Below, one piece after another: positions 6,205 to 13,506 of a DNA stretch of 16,998 nucleotides. Numbering within the stretch: the first letter of the stretch is position 1; each line of letters starts with the position of its first letter. Location: assembly GCA_016784705.1 (NCBI GenBank), contig JADHUD010000020.1, positions 1-16,998 on the forward strand, in the 5' to 3' direction. Origin of the DNA: Spirochaetia bacterium (GTDB lineage: Bacteria; Spirochaetota; Spirochaetia; JABMQR01). The translations under genes were made by a program, and so were the position numbers. The notes beneath the pieces are model-generated. The model was not told the DNA's origin. It did no database searches and saw only the letters and a list, made by a program, of their open reading frames with translations.

Positions 6205-7444
6205 GCAGAAAACAGTAAACAACACAGCGCTATCAGGTTCCCCAATAACTGCCGCTGCTTTTCTGCTGCCCTTTCTCACCATCACCAGTATCTTTCTCAT
6301 ATTGCAGAGTGCCCAAATTGAAATACCGCGCTTCTGGGCATATATCCCCTTCTCTCTTTGTATTGGCTCTCTTGAAATTGTAAGCGGTGTATTCCTTACT
6401 GAGCAGAGAAGACACACCACCGCACTGTCAGAAATAAGAAGGGCTGTTATTGCTGCAGCCTGTATTCTGGGTGTAGCAATTCTTATTACCGGAAAAGATA
6501 ATTTCCTCTTCGTACCGATAACACTTATCTATGTAGCCCAGTGGCTGATAACCGGTAAGATCAGGAGAATAAGCAGCTCTCTGGAAGTTTTAGAGCAGTA
6601 TGCAGGTACGTATAGCGGGGTAAAACTGGCACAGCGGATGAGGGATACGATGGAGGAGGCCAGTGCTTTCCATCACCATACCGAACAAATTCACATCATC
6701 ACACTGATTTTTCTCAATGTACAGTTCGGGTCTGCTTTCATCTCTCTGCTACTTGGGTTTCAGCTCTCATGGGTGGTAATGTTAGTGTTAGTATTCTCTG
6801 CAGGTATCCATTTTCTCCTGCGGTACTTTATCCGTCACCTGTTAGAGAGTCAAAATCTTCTTCATGAGGGCGTAAGGGTTTCTCTGCAGTGCAGCCGGTA
6901 CCGGACGGCTACAGCCCTGGTGATTATTGGTATCAGCCTTATCGCAGCACTGCTGATAAGTCCAGGATGGTCGTTATATCCCCCGGGAACACTTGCGGAT
7001 TGGCTGAGCGTGTGCGGTTTAGGAGAAGGCCGGTCTGTACCCTTTGAACAGCCGGAACCGGTGAAAAGTCCGGGACCTGAGCCGGCCGGCTTGCAGGAGC
7101 TGCTTGCCGGTCTTCCGCAGAAAGATCCTATGTTCAGGCTTGATATCGTATTCAGGGTGATAGGGATAACGGGTCTTACCCTGATCATATTCCTGATCAT
7201 CAAACCCTTTCTGCTTCCCTCATTTTACCGGTCAATAAAACGATTTCATCCATTTACATGGCTCTTTTCGGCACTGAAACGTTTTATAGATGGAGTACTC
7301 GGTACTGCAGGAGAGTTTGTCCGGTTTGTCCGGGAGTTATTTACCGGAGTTGATAATAAGGAAAAAACACAACTAGATGCTGGGGTATTCCCGGAACTTT
7401 TACGGGGAAAACATACCCCGGAAGAAAAGACAGGAGTGGAATAA
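6194..7444 (+). CDS. Polytopic membrane protein upstream of DUF4129-like gene
   Basis: A 416-aa membrane protein of unrecognised family. ATG 6194 is chosen because AAGGAG at 6181-6186 lies 7 nt upstream; an ATG at 6152 in the same frame has no ribosome site. Hydrophobic segments, counted from this start, fall at about 18-37, 44-66, 80-97, 102-117, 170-190, 195-212, 238-258 and 330-348. Between the last two is a hydrophilic, Pro/Glu-rich stretch (VPFEQPEPVKSPGPEPAG) and after the last a basic region. Several membrane spans, an extracytoplasmic loop, one final span and then a DUF4129 domain is the usual build of DUF4129 proteins. Here the domain is in the next frame, starting 1 nt after this stop, so this may be the membrane half of a split protein. 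It overlaps the upstream gene tail by 11 nt. Confidence 0.7.
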   Translation: MQFKQKTVNNTALSGSPITAAAFLLPFLTITSIFLILQSAQIEIPRFWAYIPFSLCIGSLEIVSGVFLTEQRRHTTALSEIRRAVIAAACILGVAILITGKDNFLFVPITLIYVAQWLITGKIRRISSSLEVLEQYAGTYSGVKLAQRMRDTMEEASAFHHHTEQIHIITLIFLNVQFGSAFISLLLGFQLSWVVMLVLVFSAGIHFLLRYFIRHLLESQNLLHEGVRVSLQCSRYRTATALVIIGISLIAALLISPGWSLYPPGTLADWLSVCGLGEGRSVPFEQPEPVKSPGPEPAGLQELLAGLPQKDPMFRLDIVFRVIGITGLTLIIFLIIKPFLLPSFYRSIKRFHPFTWLFSALKRFIDGVLGTAGEFVRFVRELFTGVDNKEKTQLDAGVFPELLRGKHTPEEKTGVE

Positions 7445-7445
7445 G

Positions 7446-7730
7446 GTGGTACGCGCGTTTTTCTCTCTGGTAACAGCTGCTGAATCTCTCGGAATCCGCT
7501 ACAGGAAATTTGAGGGGCCGGGCGCTTTTATCACCCGGCTGCAATCTGCAGAAGCAATGCCGTCTGAAAACAAAGACATTGCAGAGAGAATTCTCATACT
7601 GTTGAACAGTGTCTTCTACGCACCAACCGCTTTACCGGGTAAGGATCTTCAGGAATTGCTGCATTCTATGAAGCAGATGGGGAAATGTTTACAGTCTCAC
7701 GAACATCATGCCATGATCAATAAAACTTAA
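7446..7730 (+). CDS. DUF4129-like C-terminal domain cistron (split or frameshifted)
   Basis: About 94 aa from a GTG at 7446, with AGGAG at 7432-7436, 9 nt upstream. The preceding gene stops at 7444, so coupled re-initiation is plausible. The sequence VVRAFFSLVTAAESLGIRYRKFEGPGAFITRLQ…IAERILILLNSVFYAP follows the DUF4129 pattern: a helix, a G-x-x-R-x-x-x-E-x-P-x-x-F…RL turn, and a helix ending in a [LY]YxP-like segment. The frame is open back to 7377, and the residues before the GTG (IPRKKRQEWNK) look like a natural basic linker, which raises the possibility that one base change split a single gene. The 3' end overlaps the convergent PIN toxin gene by 14 bp. The function of DUF4129 is unknown; the family often sits in MoxR/transglutaminase clusters. 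Confidence 0.55.
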   Translation: MVRAFFSLVTAAESLGIRYRKFEGPGAFITRLQSAEAMPSENKDIAERILILLNSVFYAPTALPGKDLQELLHSMKQMGKCLQSHEHHAMINKT

Positions 7731-8133
7731 AAATATTCTCCAGCATTTCCTTATGTACAGTTCTATAGATATAATAGTCTGAATCTATAGTAATTATCTC
7801 TTTTATATGTAACCTTTCTGCCAGGACAACCAATGTGGCATCTGCCAAATCCATGGGTATATCAGAATATTTTTCAGATAAAGATATAACTCTGGTAATA
7901 TCCTGTACAGTAATTGCTTCGGGAACAACACCACCCAGTTTCACCCATTTAAGAAAGTCAATTTGTGTCTGTACATTAAAATCAAGTAAATGCGATACTT
8001 CTGTTATTACAGGCCAGCTCGTAGTAAGAATACCTCTATAATCTTTCATAAAACCTAGAATTTTCTTATGATATTTGTCCCTGCTGTTGAATAACGCTAT
8101 AAGAGGGCCTGCATCAATGAGCGTGTTTTTCAT
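7717..8133 (-). CDS. PIN-domain toxin (VapC-type)
   Basis: A 138-aa PIN-domain protein, the nuclease fold of VapC toxins, which cut RNA with Mg2+. Acidic residues are at the expected places: D7 in LIDAGPLIAL, E45 in VITEVSHLL, D95/D98 in IPMDLADATLVVLAE and D117/D119 in IITIDSDYYIY. The start is ATG 8133, which overlaps the antitoxin gene by 20 nt; only a weak purine stretch (AAAGAGAAA) precedes it, so translation is probably coupled to the antitoxin. The order antitoxin-toxin and the RHH partner identify a toxin-antitoxin operon. The active site appears complete, so the toxin should be functional. No terminator follows; the end overlaps the convergent DUF4129-like gene. Confidence 0.88.
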   Translation of the reverse strand: MKNTLIDAGPLIALFNSRDKYHKKILGFMKDYRGILTTSWPVITEVSHLLDFNVQTQIDFLKWVKLGGVVPEAITVQDITRVISLSEKYSDIPMDLADATLVVLAERLHIKEIITIDSDYYIYRTVHKEMLENIFKFY

Positions 8134-8359
8134 GCAGTTTCTCTTTCAGCCGTGCTTTATGGTTGGCTGCTAAGTTTTCATCTTTACCATATTTCCCAAA
8201 TAAATTCTCTCCAACTTCATACGGAGTCATTTTTTGTATATGATTTTCATAATATTCAACAATAGCCTTTTTGATGATTTCTGATTTTGATTCATGTATC
8301 AGTTCAATTAAAACAGAGAGTTTATCATTGATATCATCATTCAATCGTACTGTCGTCAT
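8114..8359 (-). CDS. Ribbon-helix-helix antitoxin (VapB-type)
   Basis: An 81-aa antitoxin. The N-terminus MTTVRLNDDINDKLSVLIELIHESKSEIIKKAIVEYYE is a ribbon-helix-helix DNA-binding domain (strand TTVRLN, two helices). The C-terminal half (about 40-81), rich in charged residues and ending KARLKEKLHEKHAH, would wrap the PIN toxin. ATG 8359 is preferred over upstream in-frame starts: GGAGG at 8365-8369 lies 5 nt upstream, and the extra residues of a longer form would run through the promoter. The last 20 nt overlap the toxin start. RHH antitoxins usually repress their own promoter, which here carries direct repeats and a palindrome. Confidence 0.85.
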   Translation of the reverse strand: MTTVRLNDDINDKLSVLIELIHESKSEIIKKAIVEYYENHIQKMTPYEVGENLFGKYGKDENLAANHKARLKEKLHEKHAH

Positions 8360-8378
8360 ACCTTCCTCCGTATTACAT

Positions 8379-8407
8379 ATTGTATTACACTTTTCCGGAA
8401 AAATCAA
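8379..8407 (-). promoter_or_regulatory. Promoter of the toxin-antitoxin operon
   Basis: On the minus strand, TTGATT (8402-8407) and TACAAT (8379-8384) are separated by 17 nt, a good sigma-70-like match ending about 20 nt before the antitoxin start. Two copies of GTATTACA (8370-8377 and 8382-8389, 12 bp apart) cover the -10, and a perfect 12-bp palindrome TTTTCCGGAAAA (8391-8402) fills the spacer. Both are plausible operators for the RHH antitoxin. Confidence 0.65.
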
Positions 8408-8429
8408 CTTTATTCTCGTATACCTACCC

Positions 8430-8473
8430 AAAAAAAACCTTCCGCTATCTGTACCCATAAGCACAACGGAAGG
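8430..8473 (-). terminator. Intrinsic terminator of the mgl operon
   Basis: On the minus strand CCTTCCG (8467-8473) pairs with CGGAAGG (8438-8444), followed directly by eight T (8430-8437). It lies about 47 bp after the mglC stop and before the toxin-antitoxin promoter, so it insulates the two same-strand operons. The loop is long (22 nt) but the T-run is excellent. Confidence 0.8.
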
Positions 8474-8519
8474 CCTCTCGTATATAAAGGAGCAGATACA
8501 CCTGCCCGCCCCTATAGTG

Positions 8520-9545
8520 TTATGATTTTTTCAGATATTTTTTGGTATCAAGAGCTACGGCGGCAACAATGATCACACCTTTCAGGATGTACTGGTAATT
8601 CATATCCATGCCCATAAAAGTCATACCGTAACTGATAATAGTGAACATCAGAACACCGGCAATTGCACCGGAAACTTTTCCGATACCGCCGCTGAATGAG
8701 ATACCGCCGACAACACACGCTGCAATAGCATCAAGCTCATAGCCAAACCCTGTACCGTTATTTGCACTGCCGATTCGGGCAGCTTCAAGATATCCGCCAA
8801 CACCGTATAACGCACCGGCAAGAATATAGACCAGGATTGTTGTACGCATAACATTTACACCGGAAACCTTTGCAGCTTCAGGATTTCCCCCAACAGCATA
8901 CATATTCTTACCAAAAACGGTCTTATTCCAGAGGATCCAGACAAGCACACTCGCAACAGCGGCAAATATGACCAAATTCGGAATTCCAAGCGTAGAGCCT
9001 ATAACCAGTTCGGTGTACCGCACATCAAAACCACCAATTGGTTGAGGTCCGGGAGCACCGGAAGCAAAATAGATCGATAAAATACCATACAGGGTTATCA
9101 TCATGCCCATGGTTGCTAGAAACGGGTGAATCTGAAACTTAGCCACAACCCATCCGTTTATTGCGCTGAAAAAGGCACATACAAAAATTGCTATCAAGAT
9201 TGGGACAAACAGAGGAAGCTGAGCCATTTCAGGATAGAAACGTGCGGCATATTCGGGCCGCTGAAGAAGTGAAGCTGAAATAACCGCAGCAAACCCGACA
9301 GACCGGCCCAGTGACAGGTCCGTTCCCTGCAGAATAATTATTCCCGCAACACCGAATGCCAGTATCAATCTGACGGATGACTGCGTCAGAATATTCCTGA
9401 AAACAGCAATCGAAACAAACTGCGGTTCATTTGCAATAATAAATATAATAATAGAAAAGATTACTATATAAATTGCATTATTAATTATTAGCTCCTTCCA
9501 TTCGTCGGAAGTTTTGCTGAAGAATTTACCCACTGCCTTAATCAT
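8520..9545 (-). CDS. mglC: Galactose/glucose ABC transporter permease MglC
   Basis: A 341-aa inner-membrane permease of the ribose/galactose ABC family (BPD_transp_2); two copies form the channel for MglA. It has about eight to ten hydrophobic spans, the family segment IIILQGTDLSLGRSVGFAAVISA (about 89-111), a helix FLATMGMMITLYGI (about 142-155) and the ATPase-coupling loop NPEAAKVSGVNVMRTTILVYILAG (about 221-244). The Mgl-type stretch AACVVGGISFSGGIGKVSGAIAGVL lies near 272-296. The ATG overlaps the mglA stop by 4 nt (ATGA, 9542-9545), so the two are translationally coupled. Length and motifs are normal for MglC. The terminator at 8430-8473 follows. The Mgl subtype, rather than Rbs or Xyl, rests mainly on the neighbouring binding protein. 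Confidence 0.92.
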   Translation of the reverse strand: MIKAVGKFFSKTSDEWKELIINNAIYIVIFSIIIFIIANEPQFVSIAVFRNILTQSSVRLILAFGVAGIIILQGTDLSLGRSVGFAAVISASLLQRPEYAARFYPEMAQLPLFVPILIAIFVCAFFSAINGWVVAKFQIHPFLATMGMMITLYGILSIYFASGAPGPQPIGGFDVRYTELVIGSTLGIPNLVIFAAVASVLVWILWNKTVFGKNMYAVGGNPEAAKVSGVNVMRTTILVYILAGALYGVGGYLEAARIGSANNGTGFGYELDAIAACVVGGISFSGGIGKVSGAIAGVLMFTIISYGMTFMGMDMNYQYILKGVIIVAAVALDTKKYLKKS

Positions 9546-11071
9546 ACCTCTGCCTCTCTGTTATTATTCAGGAATTTAGCCGAAAGGTTAAAAATCTCGG
9601 CTTGTGAAGTCTCATCAGTAGTTACTATCCCGGAGATAAAACCATTGCTCATCACCAGAATTCTATTCGTGATTCCAAGAAGCTCGGGCATCTCAGACGA
9701 GACTACAATGACCGATTTCCCGCTCATCGCCAAATTGATAATTAACTGATAAATCTCAAATTTTGCTCCTACATCAATACCCCGTGTTGGTTCATCCAGA
9801 AGAAGAATATCAGGATTTGTCAGCAGCCACCTGCCGATAATCACTTTCTGCTGATTGCCGCCGCTTAATGAACGAATTTTAGCCCGCCGGTTGGGTGTAC
9901 GAATACGCATATTCTTTATCTGTTTGTCGGTATCTTCCCGCATCTTCCTGTCAATCAGAAATCCCGCCCTATTCTTATAGGATTGCACATTTGAAATTGT
10001 TGAATTGAATGTGATATCCGCTACAGGATAGATTCCTGTTTCACGGCGTTCTTCAGTAAGTAATGCAAACCGGTTGCTGATTGCTTTTTGAGGAGATGAA
10101 TTGTTTATCTTCTTTCCATCTATCAGAATCTCTCCGGAACTCCGTGTCCTGGCACCGAACAGTGCTTCCACCATCTCAGTTCTACCGGCACCCACAAGAC
10201 CGGCTACACCAAGAATTTCACCTCTATGCAGATCAAAAGTTACATTGTGTACGATGGGAGGATATTTTGTTGTCAGATTTTTCACTGACATGTGCACATC
10301 GCCCGGAATATTGGTTTTTGGAGGAAACCGCTCTTCCAGATCCCTGCCAACCATCATATTGACAATCTTCTCCATGGTCAGGTTTTCTATTTTATCAGTT
10401 CCAATATAATTACCATCACGAAGAACGGTAACTTCATCGGAAATCCTGAAAATCTCATCCATTTTATGTGATATATAGATGATACTGACACCCTGCTCTT
10501 TCAGAACACCGATAATAGTAAAAAGAAGCTTTACCTCATTATCAGTCAGAGATGATGTCGGCTCATCTAAAACAATTATTTTCGCATCATAGGAGACTGC
10601 TTTCGCAATCTCAACCATCTGTTTCTGAGATACAGAGAGTTTATCAAGCCTTGTTTTCGGATCCAGGTGGATATTCAGTCGATTGAAAAGTTCTATGGTA
10701 TCAGCAAGCATCTTCTTTTCATCAACAAAACCGCGTTTTTTGGGATAGCGGCCCAGCCAGATATTGTCAGTAATTGTCCGTTTTGTAACCTGATTCAGCT
10801 CCTGATGCACCATAGAGACACCATTTTCCAAAGCATGCTTTGGATCTGTGAAATTGTACTGCTGACCAGTTAAATGGAATTCACCCTCATCCTGTTTGTA
10901 GATACCAAAAAGGCATTTCATCAGGGTGGATTTTCCGGCTCCATTCTCGCCCATAAGTGAGTGAACTGTTCCCGGTCTCACATTAAGACATACTGAGTTC
11001 AGAACTTTTACACCGGAAAAAGATTTGCTCACGTCTTTAATTTGAAGAACATATTCAGACTGCAAACACAT
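9542..11071 (-). CDS. mglA: Galactose/glucose ABC transporter ATPase MglA
   Basis: Duplicated ATPase of the sugar ABC family, about 509 aa from ATG 11071. First half: Walker A GENGAGKST (about 41-49), signature LSVSQKQ (145-151) and Walker B IIVLDEPTSS (165-174). Second half: degenerate Walker A GLVGAGRTE (291-299; Arg in place of the catalytic Lys, normal for MglA/RbsA), LSGGNQQK (402-409) and ILLLDEPTRGIDVGAK (422-437). Start choice is open: GTG 11080 lies within the Shine-Dalgarno itself, ATG 11071 is only 2 nt after GGAGG (11074-11078), and TTG 11065 is 8 nt after it and gives a more typical N-terminus. It overlaps mglC by 4 nt. It is separated from mglB by about 220 bp full of inverted repeats, so its level relative to mglB may be set post-transcriptionally. 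Confidence 0.93.
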   Translation of the reverse strand: MCLQSEYVLQIKDVSKSFSGVKVLNSVCLNVRPGTVHSLMGENGAGKSTLMKCLFGIYKQDEGEFHLTGQQYNFTDPKHALENGVSMVHQELNQVTKRTITDNIWLGRYPKKRGFVDEKKMLADTIELFNRLNIHLDPKTRLDKLSVSQKQMVEIAKAVSYDAKIIVLDEPTSSLTDNEVKLLFTIIGVLKEQGVSIIYISHKMDEIFRISDEVTVLRDGNYIGTDKIENLTMEKIVNMMVGRDLEERFPPKTNIPGDVHMSVKNLTTKYPPIVHNVTFDLHRGEILGVAGLVGAGRTEMVEALFGARTRSSGEILIDGKKINNSSPQKAISNRFALLTEERRETGIYPVADITFNSTISNVQSYKNRAGFLIDRKMREDTDKQIKNMRIRTPNRRAKIRSLSGGNQQKVIIGRWLLTNPDILLLDEPTRGIDVGAKFEIYQLIINLAMSGKSVIVVSSEMPELLGITNRILVMSNGFISGIVTTDETSQAEIFNLSAKFLNNNREAEV

Positions 11072-11148
11072 CACCTCCACATAGAAATTTTTTTATTTTC
11101 TTACAATATCATTCAAACAAAATCAATTGAGAAAAAAGAGTCCGATTT

Positions 11149-11197
11149 TGCAGAAAAGCCTGATGATGAGATTCTGCACAGCTCACCCACCATCAGG
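11149..11197 (-). repeat. Two interleaved inverted repeats in the mglA leader
   Basis: CCTGATG (11159-11165) pairs with CATCAGG (11191-11197), and TGCAGAA (11149-11155) pairs with TTCTGCA (11172-11178). The four 7-nt arms alternate along the RNA, so the two helices would either exclude each other or form a pseudoknot. They lie about 80-125 nt before mglA. Confidence 0.4.
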
Positions 11198-11216
11198 TTG
11201 TATTACTACAAATATT

Positions 11217-11248
11217 GACAGGGCTAACGATTACTCATGGGCCCTGTC
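11217..11248 (-). repeat. Stem-loop in the mglB-mglA gap
   Basis: GACAGGGC (11217-11224) and GCCCTGTC (11241-11248) form a perfect 8-bp, GC-rich stem with a 16-nt loop. On the minus strand it is followed by AATATTTG rather than a T-run, so it is more likely an RNA-stability or partial attenuation element than a full terminator. Confidence 0.55.
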
Positions 11249-11269
11249 TTAACAATCAGAATTTACTAT

Positions 11270-11305
11270 TTTTAATGAACAGCTAAAAGCCCGGCTTCAT
11301 TAAAA
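11270..11305 (-). repeat. Inverted repeat spanning the mglB stop codon
   Basis: TTTTAATGAA (11270-11279) and TTCATTAAAA (11296-11305) form a perfect 10-bp stem that includes the mglB TAA; AGC/GCT can extend it after a bulge. The stem is AT-rich and lacks a T-run on the minus strand. It could protect the 3' end of an mglB-only transcript. Confidence 0.45.
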
Positions 11306-12316
11306 GTCCTGGTAATTATCAGGAGTTACCGCAACATAAGGTACACGTACTGCTTTTGTTCCATCGGTATCAAGAACCCATGAAGTTCCTGCAGTTACAT
11401 CTTTGCCCATTGCTGCATTTTTTGCAAGATCCAGAGTAGCACGAGCCTGATTTACACCGTCATTCAATACTGTTCCGTTCATTTCGCCATCAGCTATGTG
11501 CTGAAGTGCCTGAGTAAGTGCATCAACACCATACAGGGGGAGCTTTACATTTGCAGCTTTCAGTGCATTGATTGCACCAAACGCCATTCCATCATTGTTA
11601 CAGATTACCAGCTCAATATCTTTGCCAAAGCTTGCGGTTAACCATGCAGCCATCTTGTCATTTCCATGCGTAGTTGACCAGTTAGGATCTGCTTCAAGAG
11701 CAAGTTCATCTACAGCAATACCAGCATCAGTAAAAGCTTTGACTGAATAGATTGTTCTTGCTTCTGCATCAGGATGTCCCGGTTCACCTTTAAGAAGTAC
11801 ATACTGTACAACGCCGTCACCATTTTTGTCCCAATCAGGATTTGCCTTCCAGTCAGCAACCATCATTTCACCCTGGATAATTCCGGACTCTGCTGAGTTT
11901 GTTCCCACATACCATACTTTATCGTATGCTGCCATTGCACCAGCTTCGGTAGCCTCTTTATTAAAAAGAATCAGAGGAATGCCGGCTTTCTTGGCTTTTT
12001 CAATGATTGTCATTGCTGATGCAGGATCAACCAGGTTAATTGCCAGTACATCTACGCCTTTAGTAATGTAAACATCTACCTGGTCATTCAATTTAGCCTG
12101 CTGGCCTTCTGAATCCACAATATCAATTTCAACACCAATCTCTTCAGCATATCTTTCCAGCTCAGGTTTGATTACTCCATTCATGAAATTATCCTGAAAA
12201 CTGTAGATGTTAGCACCAATGGTTACTGCGCCGTCTTCAGCAGCAGCTCCTGCAAATACTCCGGCAAGAGGGATTAACATCATAATTACTAATGCTGTTA
12301 AAAAAAACTTTCTCAT
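11300..12316 (-). CDS. mglB: Galactose/glucose-binding periplasmic protein MglB
   Basis: Solute-binding protein of the Mgl transporter, 338 aa. ATG 12316 is set by AAGGAG at 12324-12329 (7 nt) and by the signal peptide MRKFFLTALVIMMLIPLAGVFAG; a longer TTG form would put 26 residues before it. All ten sugar-contacting positions known from E. coli MglB are present by eye alignment: D42, F44, N119, H181, D183, R187, W213, N241, D265 and N286. The Ca2+ loop DKNGDGVVQ (163-171) and its distant ligand E235 are also kept. The stretch LLKGEPGHPDAEAR is nearly identical to that of E. coli. Glucose and/or galactose is therefore the expected ligand. It lies downstream of the sensor operon without an evident terminator between. 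Confidence 0.95.
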   Translation of the reverse strand: MRKFFLTALVIMMLIPLAGVFAGAAAEDGAVTIGANIYSFQDNFMNGVIKPELERYAEEIGVEIDIVDSEGQQAKLNDQVDVYITKGVDVLAINLVDPASAMTIIEKAKKAGIPLILFNKEATEAGAMAAYDKVWYVGTNSAESGIIQGEMMVADWKANPDWDKNGDGVVQYVLLKGEPGHPDAEARTIYSVKAFTDAGIAVDELALEADPNWSTTHGNDKMAAWLTASFGKDIELVICNNDGMAFGAINALKAANVKLPLYGVDALTQALQHIADGEMNGTVLNDGVNQARATLDLAKNAAMGKDVTAGTSWVLDTDGTKAVRVPYVAVTPDNYQDF

Positions 12317-12339
12317 ATCGTTACTCCTTAAGTTTGTCT

Positions 12340-12355
12340 GGTATCTTCTGATACC
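12340..12355. promoter_or_regulatory. Inverted repeat upstream of mglB
   Basis: GGTATC-TTCT-GATACC has perfect 6-bp arms with a 4-nt centre, 24 nt before the mglB start and 10 nt before its Shine-Dalgarno. It may be an operator or a small 5'-UTR hairpin. A -10-like TATAAA lies further upstream in the same 137-bp gap, but no convincing -35 accompanies it. Confidence 0.4.
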
Positions 12356-12453
12356 GATATGATAAAAGCTTACCATTGATTCTGATTCCAGCAATGTGAT
12401 ATTCTCTTCTCTGTTTATAAGATTCTACAATTTTCAGCACGAATGGTTATATT

Positions 12454-13506
12454 TTAATCCAGAGTGAAAACTTTGTAATCTATCCAGATATAGTTATTAT
12501 CAATAATGGTAAAATTCATCCCGTCAAGATCCCGCATACCCAGAATATATTCAGACAATTCAACTATTGCCTTTGCCTGTGTTAAAGAGTCATTCAAGAC
12601 TGTTCCGTAGAGATAGCCCGACTCTATCTCTTTCACTGCTTCGGCCAGACCGTCAATTCCTACAACCGGTAGCCAATCTTCATCTAACGGATCTATCCGG
12701 CCGTTGCCATTAGTATCATGAAAGAAATCCTCCTGCCGCATCCTTTCCAGCGCTCCAATTGCCATCGCATCATTATTAGAGAGCAGCACTTCCATTCTGC
12801 TGCCATACGTTTTAAGTATGTGTTCCATCTTCTCAAAAGCCTGCTCCTGATTCCAGTTTGCAACTTCGGTTATAAGTATTTCCAACTTGAAACCACGTTC
12901 CCGAAAGGCTCTGACCACCTCTGCAGTCCTTATCTCCGCATCCTGATGTCCCTGTTCACCTTTCAGGATAACTACTTGAATACTCGTATCGCCATTCCGG
13001 TCATACTGATTCAACTGCCCCGGATCACTCCCGAACAGTCCCATTATCAGTTCCGCCTGTAGCTGGCCTGACTGTTCTGCCCTCGCCCCGACATAGTAGG
13101 CTTTATCCCAGATATTCAAATCCTCAATCAGCGGCTCCCGGTTGAAAAAAATTATAGGTATCTTCTGATCCTTCATTTTTTTTACTATTGAATAAGAACC
13201 CAGCCGGTCTACAGGATTTATTATCAGTAAGTCTCTCTTTCTGGCTGCCATCTCTTCTATCTGCTCGTTCTGAATAATTTGTGAATTTTGTGAGTCAATG
13301 GTTTCCAGCTGGCAGTTCGGAATATCACTGATGAGTTCTTCAATCTGACGCGCAAATGTATTGATAAATGGATCATTTTCGTTATAGAGAATCAGTGCAG
13401 TCTGTTTCTCCTGGTTACTGCATCCTGTCGAGGTAGCAATAAGTATGAAAGTTAACAATAGCAGGAATCCAATGGTTATGTTTTTCAGTACAGATTGGTT
13501 TTTCAT
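12454..13506 (-). CDS. MglB-like lipoprotein, probable extracellular sugar sensor
   Basis: A 350-aa MglB paralogue with a lipoprotein leader: hydrophobic segment about 10-25 and lipobox STGC with the lipidated Cys at 29. It keeps all ten MglB sugar-contact positions (D45, F47, N122, H187, D189, R193, W218, N245, D285, N305) and the Ca2+ site (D169, N171, D173, S175, Q177, E239), so it should bind the same hexose. It differs by an inserted loop HDTNGNGRIDPLDED (263-277) with a second EF-hand-like pattern. Its ATG overlaps the kinase stop (ATGA, 13503-13506), so it is coupled to the two-component genes rather than to mglBAC. The likely role is to present sugar-bound state to the kinase ectodomain, as XylFII does for LytS in Clostridium. 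A second uptake protein is the alternative. Confidence 0.85.
   Translation of the reverse strand: MKNQSVLKNITIGFLLLLTFILIATSTGCSNQEKQTALILYNENDPFINTFARQIEELISDIPNCQLETIDSQNSQIIQNEQIEEMAARKRDLLIINPVDRLGSYSIVKKMKDQKIPIIFFNREPLIEDLNIWDKAYYVGARAEQSGQLQAELIMGLFGSDPGQLNQYDRNGDTSIQVVILKGEQGHQDAEIRTAEVVRAFRERGFKLEILITEVANWNQEQAFEKMEHILKTYGSRMEVLLSNNDAMAIGALERMRQEDFFHDTNGNGRIDPLDEDWLPVVGIDGLAEAVKEIESGYLYGTVLNDSLTQAKAIVELSEYILGMRDLDGMNFTIIDNNYIWIDYKVFTLD

Noticed and set aside
7360..7446. Programmed -1 frameshift at the A-run near 7362 joining the membrane protein to the DUF4129 domain
   Set aside because: The downstream domain is in the +1 frame, not -1, so a slippery A-run of the -1 type cannot join them.
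12316..12394. TTG-initiated N-terminal extension of MglB
   Set aside because: It would place 26 residues before a complete signal peptide and run through the inverted repeat and ribosome site.
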